Assembly: GCA_017445315.1 (NCBI GenBank)
Contig: JAFSUI010000012.1
Span: 18,690-82,689, forward strand
DNA: 64,000 nucleotides
Reading direction: 5' to 3'
DNA from: Bacillota bacterium
GTDB lineage: Bacteria; Bacillota; Clostridia; Peptostreptococcales; Anaerovoracaceae
The stretch's first letter is position 1, and every line of letters starts with the position of its first letter. Below the pieces are notes generated by a model. That model saw only the letters and a program-made list of their open reading frames with translations, was not told the origin of the DNA and ran no database searches. A program made the translations under genes and the position numbers. This document shows positions 16,373 to 24,863 of this stretch, one piece after another.

Positions 16373-17404
16373 TTAAAACTTCTTTACTGCGTCTAGAAGC
16401 GCATCAACGTCTTCAGCAGTTGTCCCCCAGCCGACAACAAATCTCACCGGAATTTTTCCGTTTTCTTCTGGCGCCCATCTATAGAAGAAGAATTCTTCTT
16501 CTAATTTTTCTACTACAGGTGCCGCAAACATCGGAAAAATTTGATTGGTCTGGGACTCACTGTAGAACTCCACACCGAGTTCTTCTAAACCGGTTTTCAG
16601 TTTATCTGCAAGTTCATTTGACTTACGAGCGAGCTCGTAATACAAGCTTTCTTCTCCACCTTCGAGAAGTGCTTCAAACTGAACGCCTATTAGTCTTCCC
16701 TTTGCAAGCATTCCGTTTTGACGCTTAATCATCCATCTAAAATGATCGTCGATTGCGGGATTGTTTATTACAAGTGCTTCTCCAAAGAGTGCGCCATTCT
16801 TTGTTCCTCCGATGTAGAAGGCATCACATAATCCGGCGAGCTCCTGAATTGACAGATTATTATATTTACTTGTAAGCGCGGCTCCGAGCCTTGCCCCGTC
16901 AATATATAGATAGAGTCCACGCTCGTCACATTTATTTTTGATCGCTGTGATTTCTTCCTTTGAATAAATAGAGCCTATTTCCGTAGGCTGAGAAATATAG
17001 ACCATTTTGGGAACCACTGTATGCTCATCCTCGTATTCGTCAAAGGCCTTATCTATCATAGATGGATTGAGTTTTCCGTTTATTCCATCTACGGTGATTA
17101 CTCTATGCCCGGTTCCCTCAACGGCTCCCGTCTCATGAAAATATGCATGGCCCGATCTCGGTGCAATTACGCCTTCATAAGGTCTAAGTGCCGCGGCTAT
17201 AACCGTTACATTGCAGGGCGTTCCTCCAACCATCATATGAACGCTCGCATCGGGTTTTCCAATAAGGCTTTTCACCATCTCGGCAGCATTAAAACAATGA
17301 TCATCAAGACCATATCCGTCATGATGCTCCATATTTGTTTTTGCTAAGGCGTCCATTACCTTTGGGTGCGCTCCTTGGCTATAATCCGATCTAAAATAAA
17401 TCAT
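16373..17404 (-). CDS. Threonine aldolase family PLP enzyme
   Basis: Fold-type I PLP enzyme of the low-specificity L-threonine aldolase group, splitting threonine or beta-hydroxy amino acids to glycine plus aldehyde. It begins MIYFRSDYSQGAHPKVMDAL, with HDGYGLDDH, the PLP-stacking His in RSGHAYFHETGA (about residue 87), Asp in LYIDGARLGAA (about 172) and the Schiff-base Lys in YIGGTKNGALFGE (about 202). The ATG at 17404 has AGGTGAG upstream; the frame also opens at GTG 17413, which is too close to that site. It follows its own extended -10 promoter and precedes iadA. Confidence 0.88.
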   Translation of the reverse strand: MIYFRSDYSQGAHPKVMDALAKTNMEHHDGYGLDDHCFNAAEMVKSLIGKPDASVHMMVGGTPCNVTVIAAALRPYEGVIAPRSGHAYFHETGAVEGTGHRVITVDGINGKLNPSMIDKAFDEYEDEHTVVPKMVYISQPTEIGSIYSKEEITAIKNKCDERGLYLYIDGARLGAALTSKYNNLSIQELAGLCDAFYIGGTKNGALFGEALVINNPAIDDHFRWMIKRQNGMLAKGRLIGVQFEALLEGGEESLYYELARKSNELADKLKTGLEELGVEFYSESQTNQIFPMFAAPVVEKLEEEFFFYRWAPEENGKIPVRFVVGWGTTAEDVDALLDAVKKF

Positions 17405-17479
17405 ACTACTCACCTACTTCTTAAACAGAAAAAACATTTATAAAAGATTTTTTAGTTCACTGATAAAGTCGAATTTTAC

Positions 17480-17519
17480 GGCTGAGACAATCAGCCAAAC
17501 TGCTAAAACTATTATAACA
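17480..17519 (-). promoter_or_regulatory. Promoter and leader hairpin of the aldolase-iadA operon
   Basis: Minus strand extended -10 TGTTATAAT (17511-17519) with no good -35. A 6-bp hairpin (GGCTGA / TCAGCC, 17480-17496) lies in the transcribed leader. Confidence 0.5.
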
Positions 17520-17551
17520 TATATATCCCATAAACCACCTAAGTATAAACA

Positions 17552-17581
17552 AAAGACCGATAGGAAATCCTATCGGTCTTT
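17552..17581. terminator. Terminator after the YfcC-family gene
   Basis: AAAGACCGATAGGA and TCCTATCGGTCTTT form a 14-bp stem with a 2-nt gap, followed on the minus strand by a T-rich tract. Confidence 0.85.
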
Positions 17582-17614
17582 GATACTACAAAGTTATTCT
17601 TTGTAAGGATCTCT

Positions 17615-19015
17615 TTAGAATGGTCCAAGCTGAATTGCCTGAGCGACAATTACAAATACGAGACCAACAAGATACTGTACAAGTATGAACTTGATAGCGA
17701 ACTTAGCCCATTTGCTCCATGGAATCTTAGCGAGACCAAGCATAGCCATGAGAGGTCCGGATGTTGGTGTGATAGCATTGGAGATACCGTCACCAAGCTG
17801 GAACGCAATAACTGCTGTCTGACGTGTAACGCCTGTAAGATCTGCAAGAGGTGCAAGAATCGGCATTGTTACACCAGCCTGTCCGGAACCGGATGGAATG
17901 AGGTAGTTCATCAAGCACTGGAAGATGTACATACCAACTGCTGTTACCTGTGAAGGAAGCTTGGTGAGTACGCTTGCAGCTGCGTGGAGGATGGAGTCAA
18001 GGATGTTACCCTGTGTCAGGATCCAAAGAATACCTGTTGCAACACCGACTACCAAAGCGCCTGTAGCGATATCCTGCATGCCGCTTGCCATAGCTTTTCC
18101 GTATCCGTCAAATCCCATCTTGTTGATGATAGCGATTACTACGGACATGATTAGGAAGATAGCTGAGATCTCATGGAAGTACCAACCATACTTGATAACG
18201 CCGAAGATCATTACGCCAACAGTTACGAGGAATGCAAGCATTGAAAGCTTCTTCTTTGTGTCGAATTCCGGAGCATTGGAAGCATCTACAGCTTCTCTGA
18301 GCTTATCCTCTTCATACATTGTTGAGAGTTCCGGATTCTTCTTAATCTTGCTCGCATAACGCATGAGCATGAAGAGCGTAACTGCAAGGTAAACAACCGC
18401 CATAACGAGACGGAAGCCAGATCCTGAGAAAGCAGGAAGCTGTGCGATACCCTGAGCAACACCTACGTTGAACGGGTTAAGAATTGAACAAGCAAATCCG
18501 CCTGCGCAAGCCAAGCTTACCATAGCCTGACCAACCAGTGAGTCAAATCCGCAAGCCAGCGACAGTGCGATGAAGAACGGAATCAGCGGAATCATTTCCT
18601 CTGTTGTACCGATTACAACAGCCATGATAAAGATGATGGTTGTCATAACTGGAATTACAAGGATTTCTTTACCCTTCAGTGCACGAGCGAGAGCCATGAT
18701 TCCGGCTTCCATTGCGCCACTTGCAGAAAGTGTCGCAATTGATGCACCTACTACGAAGATAAAGAAGATAATTCCTGCAGCCTGTTCCATACCACCGTTT
18801 AGCGCTGCAAACAGTGTCATGAGACTTACCGGTGTTCTTTCCACTTCGTGGAATGAGTTAGGATCTACTACCATTCTTCCTGTGCCTGGATCTTCTACAC
18901 GATCATAAACTCCAGGTGGAACAATGTAGGAGAGGATTGCGCATACTAAAATGATTAGCATGAGCAGTGTGAAAACGTGAGGAACTTTAAAACCTCTCTT
19001 TTTCTCTTCTGCCAT
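17615..19015 (-). CDS. YfcC-family carboxylate/amino-acid transporter
   Basis: Integral membrane carrier of the YfcC/DcuC-like group, 466 aa with about 12 predicted helices. It begins with a charged N-terminus (KKRGFKVPHVFTLLM). It has the family-typical IPPGVYDRV near residue 31, a GTTEEMIPLIPFF re-entrant-like segment (about 137) and LIPSGSGQAGVTMPILAPL (about 367), the mirrored tip-loop pattern of ion-coupled carriers. Lies upstream of the threonine aldolase-iadA block, which suggests peptide or amino-acid-derived substrates, but that is an inference. Strong TAGGAGG site and a leader hairpin at 19037-19066. Confidence 0.85.
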   Translation of the reverse strand: MAEEKKRGFKVPHVFTLLMLIILVCAILSYIVPPGVYDRVEDPGTGRMVVDPNSFHEVERTPVSLMTLFAALNGGMEQAAGIIFFIFVVGASIATLSASGAMEAGIMALARALKGKEILVIPVMTTIIFIMAVVIGTTEEMIPLIPFFIALSLACGFDSLVGQAMVSLACAGGFACSILNPFNVGVAQGIAQLPAFSGSGFRLVMAVVYLAVTLFMLMRYASKIKKNPELSTMYEEDKLREAVDASNAPEFDTKKKLSMLAFLVTVGVMIFGVIKYGWYFHEISAIFLIMSVVIAIINKMGFDGYGKAMASGMQDIATGALVVGVATGILWILTQGNILDSILHAAASVLTKLPSQVTAVGMYIFQCLMNYLIPSGSGQAGVTMPILAPLADLTGVTRQTAVIAFQLGDGISNAITPTSGPLMAMLGLAKIPWSKWAKFAIKFILVQYLVGLVFVIVAQAIQLGPF

Positions 19016-19036
19016 TTATCTTTCCTCCTAAAATAG

Positions 19037-19066
19037 AAAATAGAGATAATAACTTATCTCTATTTT
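19037..19066 (-). promoter_or_regulatory. Leader hairpin of the YfcC-family gene
   Basis: AAAATAGAGATAA and TTATCTCTATTTT are perfect 13-bp arms around a 4-nt loop, just upstream of the ribosome site. On the minus strand it ends in T-rich sequence, so it could attenuate or stabilise the mRNA. It overlaps the -10 of the likely promoter. Confidence 0.5.
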
Positions 19067-19090
19067 ATATAAGCAATTCTTTATTTACAA
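19062..19090 (-). promoter_or_regulatory. Putative promoter of the YfcC-family gene
   Basis: Minus strand TTGTAA (19085-19090), 17-bp spacer, TAAAAT (19062-19067). Confidence 0.45.
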
Positions 19091-19207
19091 GGTTTTGCCA
19101 AGCCTTGATTTACTTTATTTTATTAAATCATTAAAATGAACCGATTTGTGTTCACGCTATATATCGCGATTATACTGCGCATCAGCTCAATATGATGGCA
19201 GTTAAGC

Positions 19208-20593
19208 CTATCCTATTATGTCCCTGGCGACATAGATACCGCTTGCTGACGCATGGGAAAGCGAGTGAGTAACCCCACTTCCGTCCCCTATTACATAGAG
19301 TCCGGGATATCGTGTCTCAAGCCTCTCGTTTAGGCTAACCTCCATATTGTAGAACTTAACCTCAACACCATAGAGCAGCGTATCGTCATTTGCTGTTCCC
19401 GGAGCTATTTTATCGAGTGCATAAATCATCTCAATTATGCCGTCCAATATTCTCTTTGGAAGGACAAGGGAGAGATCTCCCGGGGTTGCAGCTAGCGTCG
19501 GTCTTACGGAGCATTCATTGATTTTCTTCTCGGTACTTCTATGTCCCCTCTCAAGATCGCCAAATCTCTGAACCAAGACTCCTCCTCCCAGCATATTTGA
19601 AAGCCTTGCTATACTTTCACCATATCCGTTGCTGTCTTTAAACGGAAGAGAAAAATGCTTTGCAACTAGAAGCGCAAAATTGGTATTCTGCGTCTTCTTT
19701 TCCGCATCCTCAAAGCTATGGCCGTTTACCGTAACGATGCCGTTGGTGTTTTCATTTACAACTATACCATTTGGATTCATGCAGAACGTACGAACCTTGT
19801 CTTCATATTTCTTTGTTCTATAAACGATTTTGCTCTCATAGAGCTCATCGGTTATGTGTGAAAAGATTTCTGCGGGAAGTTCCACCCTAACACCGATATC
19901 CACGCGGTTGCTCTTTGTTTCTATATCGAGTTCTTCGCAGATCTGCTCCATCCATTTGCTTCCGCTTCTTCCAACGGATACTATGCATTTTTCTGAAGAT
20001 GAACTTCCAGGGCCATCAGGTCCTTCGTAATCTATGCTAAAGCCACCTTCCTCTACATTTATTTTGTTTACGTTCGTCTTAAAATAGAAATCAATCTTAT
20101 CCTTCATCTCCGCATAGAGATTTCCGAGAACTACATAATTGATATCTGTACCGAGATGTCTAACGGATGCGTCAAGAAGATTAAGACCGTTCTGCATACA
20201 GAGGCGCTTAAAACTGCTTCCTGCCGTAGAGAAAAGCTTTGTTCCCTCCCCTCCATGAGCCATATTGATTTTATCTACGTAATTCATGAGTTCTATGGCC
20301 TTGTCGCGACCGATATACTCATAGAGCGTTCCGCCAAAATCGTTTGTTATATTGTATTTACCGTCCGAGAATGCTCCCGCGCCACCGAAACCGCGCATGA
20401 TCGCGCAGGTCTTGCAATGAATGCACTCTTTTACCTTGTCGCCATCTATCGGACAAATTCTGTCCTCAAGAAAGGTTCCCGCTTCATAGACTGCAACCTT
20501 AAGGTTCGGTGCTTTGGTCATAAGCTCATACGCAGAGAATATTCCGCCTGGGCCTGCACCGATAATTATTACATCGTAATCCATCTTTTTCAT
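19208..20593 (-). CDS. FAD-dependent oxidoreductase (COG2509-like)
   Basis: Flavoprotein of the uncharacterised FAD-dependent dehydrogenase group. The dinucleotide-binding GAGPGG is at residues 12-17, then VYEAG. A conserved Cys-rich segment follows, CPIDGDKVKECIHCKTC (about 47-63), with GFGGAGAFSDGKYN, which marks this family. The C-terminal FAD motif is YVIGDGSGVTHSLSHASASG (about 435). 461 aa. Substrate unknown; the Cys cluster could be redox-active or bind a metal. It starts 3 bp after the upstream small membrane protein, so both are on one mRNA. Confidence 0.85.
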   Translation of the reverse strand: MKKMDYDVIIIGAGPGGIFSAYELMTKAPNLKVAVYEAGTFLEDRICPIDGDKVKECIHCKTCAIMRGFGGAGAFSDGKYNITNDFGGTLYEYIGRDKAIELMNYVDKINMAHGGEGTKLFSTAGSSFKRLCMQNGLNLLDASVRHLGTDINYVVLGNLYAEMKDKIDFYFKTNVNKINVEEGGFSIDYEGPDGPGSSSSEKCIVSVGRSGSKWMEQICEELDIETKSNRVDIGVRVELPAEIFSHITDELYESKIVYRTKKYEDKVRTFCMNPNGIVVNENTNGIVTVNGHSFEDAEKKTQNTNFALLVAKHFSLPFKDSNGYGESIARLSNMLGGGVLVQRFGDLERGHRSTEKKINECSVRPTLAATPGDLSLVLPKRILDGIIEMIYALDKIAPGTANDDTLLYGVEVKFYNMEVSLNERLETRYPGLYVIGDGSGVTHSLSHASASGIYVARDIIG

Positions 20594-20596
20594 TTC

Positions 20597-20827
20597 TTAT
20601 TTCTCTTCCTTCTTTATATTCGGGTCCGTATTTTTATTGGGTCCGGATTCTCCATACTGTCTTCTGTTAATTGCAACTTGCGCAACTACATAGATGGCAC
20701 AAATCACAAAACCGAGAGCCACCCTGATCCACGGCGAAACTCCATGCGTTAGGGTGAACATTCCATAGAGCGCACCCCAAAGAAGAAGCATCATTCCGAT
20801 TTTCACCAATATTCTTTTTAGCGACAT
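20597..20827 (-). CDS. Small two-helix membrane protein
   Basis: 76 aa, not recognised. Two predicted membrane helices (about residues 7-26 and 31-53) with a charged, polar C-terminal tail. GGAGG 6 nt before the ATG and tight spacing (3 bp) to the FAD oxidoreductase gene support it as real. It may anchor or serve that enzyme; this is only suggested by position. Confidence 0.75.
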   Translation of the reverse strand: MSLKRILVKIGMMLLLWGALYGMFTLTHGVSPWIRVALGFVICAIYVVAQVAINRRQYGESGPNKNTDPNIKKEEK

Positions 20828-20873
20828 TTTATCCTCCTTCTACCTGTACCCTCTCTAAACACTCAAATTATAT

Positions 20874-21755
20874 TTATAAAAGCCTAAAGCGCTCGTCCTT
20901 TAGCACTCCACTGTTTTCTCTTGCATACCTTAGCTGCTCGAGCATCCTTCCACGATCCTTCGGAAGATCGCCCTTCAGCGAAAAATAATTGGAAGCGTGA
21001 TTACTTCTAAAAACCGTTTCCGCATCCAGTTGCCACGGCTCCGTGCTCTCAAGCAAGAGTATGGTCTCCTCTATTATATCCTCTGCGGAAAGAAGTTTAA
21101 ATTCTCCGTTTCTTATCTCCTCATAAATCGGAGCCGCTCCATCAATCATCAAAGTGAGTAGCGAAGCATATGATGCACCCATTTCTGAAATCAGTTTTCC
21201 GGTTTCAATAGCATGCTCGCGCCAAAGATCGCTTCCGCCCATTCCCGAGATAAATGTAACCGAGGTTCTTAATCCCGCGCGCTCGCTCTTAAGCACGGAC
21301 TCCTTGATTTCTTCTCTGGTCACACCTTTTTTGATTCTCTTAAGGACCTCGTCTGATCCCGACTCCGCACCTATATAGACGATGCCGAGCCCGTGAGACA
21401 CTAACTTTTTCAGTTCTTCATCGGTCTTTCTCAGTATATCGCTGGACCGCCCATAGACTCCGACCCTCTCACATTCAGGAAAGAGCTCTTTGATCTTATC
21501 CAGAATTACTATGAGCTTATCGGTGCTTAGGCAAAGTGCATCTCCGTCACAGAGGAAGATTCTCTCCACCCTGCTATATGTACGCCTTGCAAGTTCAAGG
21601 TCATCAATCACCTCTTCTATCGGTCTTACCCTGAAGCGCTTGGCCTTATACATGCTGCAAAACGTGCATTTGTTATGAGCACACCCAATCGTCACCTGTA
21701 CGAGATAGCTATATGCCTCGCTGGGTGGTCTATATATATCTCCTTCGTAACGCAT
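20874..21755 (-). CDS. Radical SAM protein of unknown function
   Basis: 293 aa. The 4Fe-4S cluster cysteines lie in CAHNKCTFCSMY (residues about 25-36), a CxxxxCxxC spacing slightly wider than the canonical CxxxCxxC. The radical SAM beta/alpha barrel shows GAESGSDEVLKRIKKG (about 134), the Elp3/MiaB-like motif, and TSVTFISGMGG. There is no TRAM or B12-binding domain. GAGGATG before the ATG. It precedes the small membrane protein and FAD oxidoreductase with a 46-bp gap, so a shared redox role is possible but unproven. Confidence 0.85.
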   Translation of the reverse strand: MRYEGDIYRPPSEAYSYLVQVTIGCAHNKCTFCSMYKAKRFRVRPIEEVIDDLELARRTYSRVERIFLCDGDALCLSTDKLIVILDKIKELFPECERVGVYGRSSDILRKTDEELKKLVSHGLGIVYIGAESGSDEVLKRIKKGVTREEIKESVLKSERAGLRTSVTFISGMGGSDLWREHAIETGKLISEMGASYASLLTLMIDGAAPIYEEIRNGEFKLLSAEDIIEETILLLESTEPWQLDAETVFRSNHASNYFSLKGDLPKDRGRMLEQLRYARENSGVLKDERFRLL

Positions 21756-21850
21756 TAAACATCCTCATACAAAAGAAAAAACCGCCTTTCATTGTATCAA
21801 AAAAACCTTCTCTTTCAAAGCATTTTTTGCTCAGGCTTTTCCCAAAACTA

Positions 21851-21879
21851 TTGACATGTCAACGTTCTTGGCATAAACT
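21851..21879 (+). promoter_or_regulatory. Promoter of M-box-mgtE
   Basis: TTGACA (21851-21856), 17-bp spacer, TAAACT (21874-21879). The -35 is inside the palindrome TTGACATGTCAA. Confidence 0.7.
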
Positions 21880-21894
21880 ACCTATTGGCAATTC

Positions 21895-22113
21895 AATAGT
21901 TTATCCGGTAGGTAAGGCCACCGCCGGGGATAAGGGCTGCTGCCGCGAAGTAGTGGAGACACTACGAGTTGGTTTGAGCAGGTGATATCGAACTCAAGGT
22001 ATTATCTAATGCAGTTTCATCGCCCCGCGACGCTAAAGCTTGTACGGTAGATATAGCAAAGTTTTGGCTTTGATTTTTCTGCCGCGACACCTACCCGGAT
22101 GTCGCGGTTTTTA
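21895..22113 (+). promoter_or_regulatory. M-box magnesium riboswitch with terminator
   Basis: Mg2+-sensing leader of mgtE. M-box hallmarks are seen in order: GGTAGGTAAGGC, GGGCTGCTGCC, a GTGGAGACAC hairpin, the GGTGATA segment, AATGCAG and the closing GCTTGTACGG. The expression platform is a terminator at 22082-22113 (CCGCGACA / TGTCGCGG plus T-run). Bases 21904-21913 at the 5' side of the aptamer are nearly complementary to the terminator loop and 3' arm start (22089-22100), giving a visible antiterminator. High Mg2+ should free the terminator and shut mgtE off. Confidence 0.92.
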
Positions 22114-22154
22114 TATATTAAGTTATTCCCGTTGAATCTGAAAGGAGGAGGAAA

Positions 22155-23528
22155 ATGGCAGACGTAGTTGTAACCATCGAAAATATGCTTAAAGCACTTA
22201 TCGAAGGGAAAAAATACCGAACTTTAAAAGACGTTCTCATAACAATGAACCCTGCGGATATCGCCCTCGTCCTTGAGGAATTTGACGAGGAAAGCGTCAC
22301 CCTGATATTTAGACTTCTACCGAAGGATCAGGCCGCCGAGACCTTTGTTGAAATGGAATCCGATATGCAGGAAACCCTTATCAAAGGCTTCTCCGACCAC
22401 GAACTCCGAGAAGTTCTTGAAGAGATCTATGTTGACGACGCGGTTGACCTTATTGAAGAGATGCCCGCAAACGTAGTTAAGAGAATTCTCGCCCAGGCAG
22501 ACCCCCAAATGCGCAAGGAGATCAACGAATTGCTCCGCTACCCTGAGGACTCCGCCGGCTCCATAATGACAACCGAGTATATCTCTCTCAGACCTGATAT
22601 GACCGTATCTGAAGCTATAACAAAGATCAGAAAAACGGCTGTAAACAGAGAGACAATATATACCTGCTATGTTACGGACCACAGAAAGCTCCTCGGCTCA
22701 ATTTCACTTAAGGATTTGCTCCTTGTATCAAATGACGACACCCTTATCGAGGAAATCATGGAACCGAACGTCATTTCGGTTAATACCCTCGATGACAGCG
22801 AAGAAGTATCCCAGAAGCTTGCAAGATACAACTTCCTCGCCCTCCCTGTTGTGGACCAGGAAGATAGAATGGTAGGTATCGTAACCTTCGACGACGCACT
22901 CGATGTTATCCAAGAAGGAGCTACCGAGGATATCGAAATCATGGGTGGTATGACGCCATCAGAAAAAAGCTATATCAGATCAAATTCCTTTGATCTGTTT
23001 AAGCAGCGTATCCCCTGGCTCATGCTCCTCATGGTATCCGCTACATTTACGGGCATGATTATCAACGGATTTGAAAGTGCTCTAGCCGCTCAGGTTGTAC
23101 TTACTGCTTTTATCCCAATGCTCATGGATACAGGCGGTAACTCCGGATCCCAGTCCTCGGTAACCGTAATCCGCGCCATCTCGCTTGGTGAACTGGATTT
23201 TTCTGATTTACCGACAGTAATTTGGAAAGAAATCAAAACTGCGGTTATGTGCGGCGTTGTTCTGGCATGTGCCTGCTTTGTAAAAATACTTCTTGTGGAT
23301 AGACTATTGCTCGGAAATGACAGCGTAACCATCATGGTCGCAGCCGTTGTATGCGCAACCCTTGCACTCACAGTCCTTATGGCAAAGGTTGTAGGCTGCA
23401 CCCTTCCGATGTGCGCCAAGAAGCTAGGATTTGACCCCGCGGTAATGGCTAGTCCGTTCATCACAACAATGGTTGATGCGATGTCTCTTCTGGTTTTCTT
23501 CGGAATTTCAAGCGCACTGTTGTTCTAA
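22155..23528 (+). CDS. mgtE: Magnesium transporter MgtE
   Basis: Mg2+ channel/transporter, 457 aa. The N-terminal superhelical domain (about residues 20-125) contains the repeated ADIALVLEEF / AVDLIEEMP pattern. Two CBS domains (about 130-255) act as the Mg2+ gate, with EYISLRPDMTVSEA and EPNVISVNTLDDSEEV. A membrane domain of five helices starts near residue 285 (RIPWLMLLM) and contains TGGNSGSQSSV, the selectivity region. AGGAGGA precedes the ATG. It is controlled by the M-box upstream. A weak hairpin (23543-23570) follows. Confidence 0.96.
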   Translation: MADVVVTIENMLKALIEGKKYRTLKDVLITMNPADIALVLEEFDEESVTLIFRLLPKDQAAETFVEMESDMQETLIKGFSDHELREVLEEIYVDDAVDLIEEMPANVVKRILAQADPQMRKEINELLRYPEDSAGSIMTTEYISLRPDMTVSEAITKIRKTAVNRETIYTCYVTDHRKLLGSISLKDLLLVSNDDTLIEEIMEPNVISVNTLDDSEEVSQKLARYNFLALPVVDQEDRMVGIVTFDDALDVIQEGATEDIEIMGGMTPSEKSYIRSNSFDLFKQRIPWLMLLMVSATFTGMIINGFESALAAQVVLTAFIPMLMDTGGNSGSQSSVTVIRAISLGELDFSDLPTVIWKEIKTAVMCGVVLACACFVKILLVDRLLLGNDSVTIMVAAVVCATLALTVLMAKVVGCTLPMCAKKLGFDPAVMASPFITTMVDAMSLLVFFGISSALLF

Positions 23529-23542
23529 AAACGGTTTTGTGG

Positions 23543-23570
23543 GATTTTTATAAAAATTGTGAAAAATCCA
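23543..23570 (+). terminator. Weak hairpin after mgtE
   Basis: GGATTTTT and AAAAATCC arms (8 bp) with a 12-nt loop. AT-rich and without a clean T-run, so only a possible terminator. Confidence 0.35.
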
Positions 23571-23597
23571 ATATTTTGGGCCCCAGTAAGCAGCCCT

Positions 23598-23626
23598 TTG
23601 CTATATATGGTAAAAGGGTGTATAAT
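23598..23626 (+). promoter_or_regulatory. Promoter of the yerB-like gene
   Basis: TTGCTA (23598-23603), 17-bp spacer, TATAAT (23621-23626). Confidence 0.65.
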
Positions 23627-23699
23627 TATCTCAAATAGATTACCCTATGCCTCGCCGCAGAGGGTAAAATAATTACAAAGGATAAATGGGACTATTATT

Positions 23700-24812
23700 A
23701 TGAAAAAAAGAAACATCCAAAGAATTATTGCGCTACTAGTCATACTCGCTATGGCATTCTCACTCTTTGCCCTCACTGGCTGTAAAAAGAAAGAGGAGCC
23801 CGTAGTAGCTGAAGAGCCAGAACCCGAACCGGAACCCAAACCGGAACCAGAGCCTGAGTCGGAACCCGAACCCGAACAAAAGATCATGAACCCCCTCACC
23901 GGCCTTGATATAAAAGAAGAAGCCTCAGGCAAGAGAATCGTTGCAATCGTTGTAGAGAACTCTCCCGACGCTCGCCCACAGTGGGGAATGGATGACGAAG
24001 AATTCTCTCCGGACATAATCCTAGAGGGCGAAGTGGAATATGGAATCACAAGAACGCTTTGGTTCTATGCCGACTATACATCTCTTCCTGAGACTATAGG
24101 ACCAACCAGAAGCGCGCGTCCTCCATTTGTAAGATTCTCTGAGCTCTTTGACAGTATCTTTATTCACTGGGGACAGAGTGGCACAACTAGTGACTACCAG
24201 GGTGCCGACAGCGTAATCAGCCAGGACGGCGTAAACAATATCAACCAGATGGCCTTCCGCGCAAGTACAGAACTATTTGGCCGTTCGAGCGAGAGAAATG
24301 TAGCTTTAGAACATACCGGGATTCTCTTCGGAGCAAACCTTCCTGCAGTTATCGCCGAATACGGTTATCGAGATGAAATAGATCCGGAAAAATGCAGTGT
24401 CCTTGAGTTCAACGAGGAGCCAACTCCGCTAAGCGAAACACCTTGCAATACGTTGCAGATGCTGATTTCCGGTAACAGCTGGCTTAAGACATGGACATAT
24501 TCAGAAGAGGATAAGCTCTATCACACCGACGATTTTAACAACAATCTCACAAGAGACAACCTCCTCGTACTCTTTGATACTACAGAATATATCCATAAGT
24601 CATCAGGTAATGTAACCTACTGCAACTACACCTTCTCCGGCGGCGAAGGAAAGCTAGCAAGCCTTGGAACAGTTATCGACATCAAATGGTCGATAGAAGA
24701 TGGAAAGCTCGTTCTTAAGACTATGGATGATGAAATCGTCAAGCTGAACCCAGGAAAGACCTGGATTGGCTGGGGATCGTCAAACTACAACGGACAGGTT
24801 ACGATAGAATAG
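23700..24812 (+). CDS. YerB-like DUF3048 lipoprotein
   Basis: Exported lipoprotein of unknown biochemical role. Signal peptide with lipobox LTGC (Cys about residue 28), then a Pro/Glu repeat stalk of about 25 residues. The DUF3048 domain follows (MNPLTGLDI, VVENSPDARPQWGM, and GPTRSARPPFVRFSELFD about residue 140), ending in the smaller C-terminal DUF3048_C part with NNLTRDNLLVLF. 370 aa, in family range. The ribosome site is poor for the ATG used (AAAGGA is 17 nt away). The Pro/Glu stalk probably spans part of the wall. Confidence 0.87.
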   Translation: MKKRNIQRIIALLVILAMAFSLFALTGCKKKEEPVVAEEPEPEPEPKPEPEPESEPEPEQKIMNPLTGLDIKEEASGKRIVAIVVENSPDARPQWGMDDEEFSPDIILEGEVEYGITRTLWFYADYTSLPETIGPTRSARPPFVRFSELFDSIFIHWGQSGTTSDYQGADSVISQDGVNNINQMAFRASTELFGRSSERNVALEHTGILFGANLPAVIAEYGYRDEIDPEKCSVLEFNEEPTPLSETPCNTLQMLISGNSWLKTWTYSEEDKLYHTDDFNNNLTRDNLLVLFDTTEYIHKSSGNVTYCNYTFSGGEGKLASLGTVIDIKWSIEDGKLVLKTMDDEIVKLNPGKTWIGWGSSNYNGQVTIE

Positions 24813-24815
24813 TAC

Positions 24816-24850
24816 AAAAAAACACCATGGCGACATGGTGTTTTTCTTTT
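24816..24850. terminator. Bidirectional terminator, yerB-like / TPR gene
   Basis: AAAAACACCATG and CATGGTGTTTTT, a 12-bp stem with a GCGA loop, between convergent genes. Confidence 0.9.
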
Positions 24851-24863
24851 GTTATTTAATTTT

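Noticed and set aside
21840-22154. Plus-strand small protein in the mgtE leader
   Set aside because: The stretch is fully explained by promoter, M-box aptamer and terminator.
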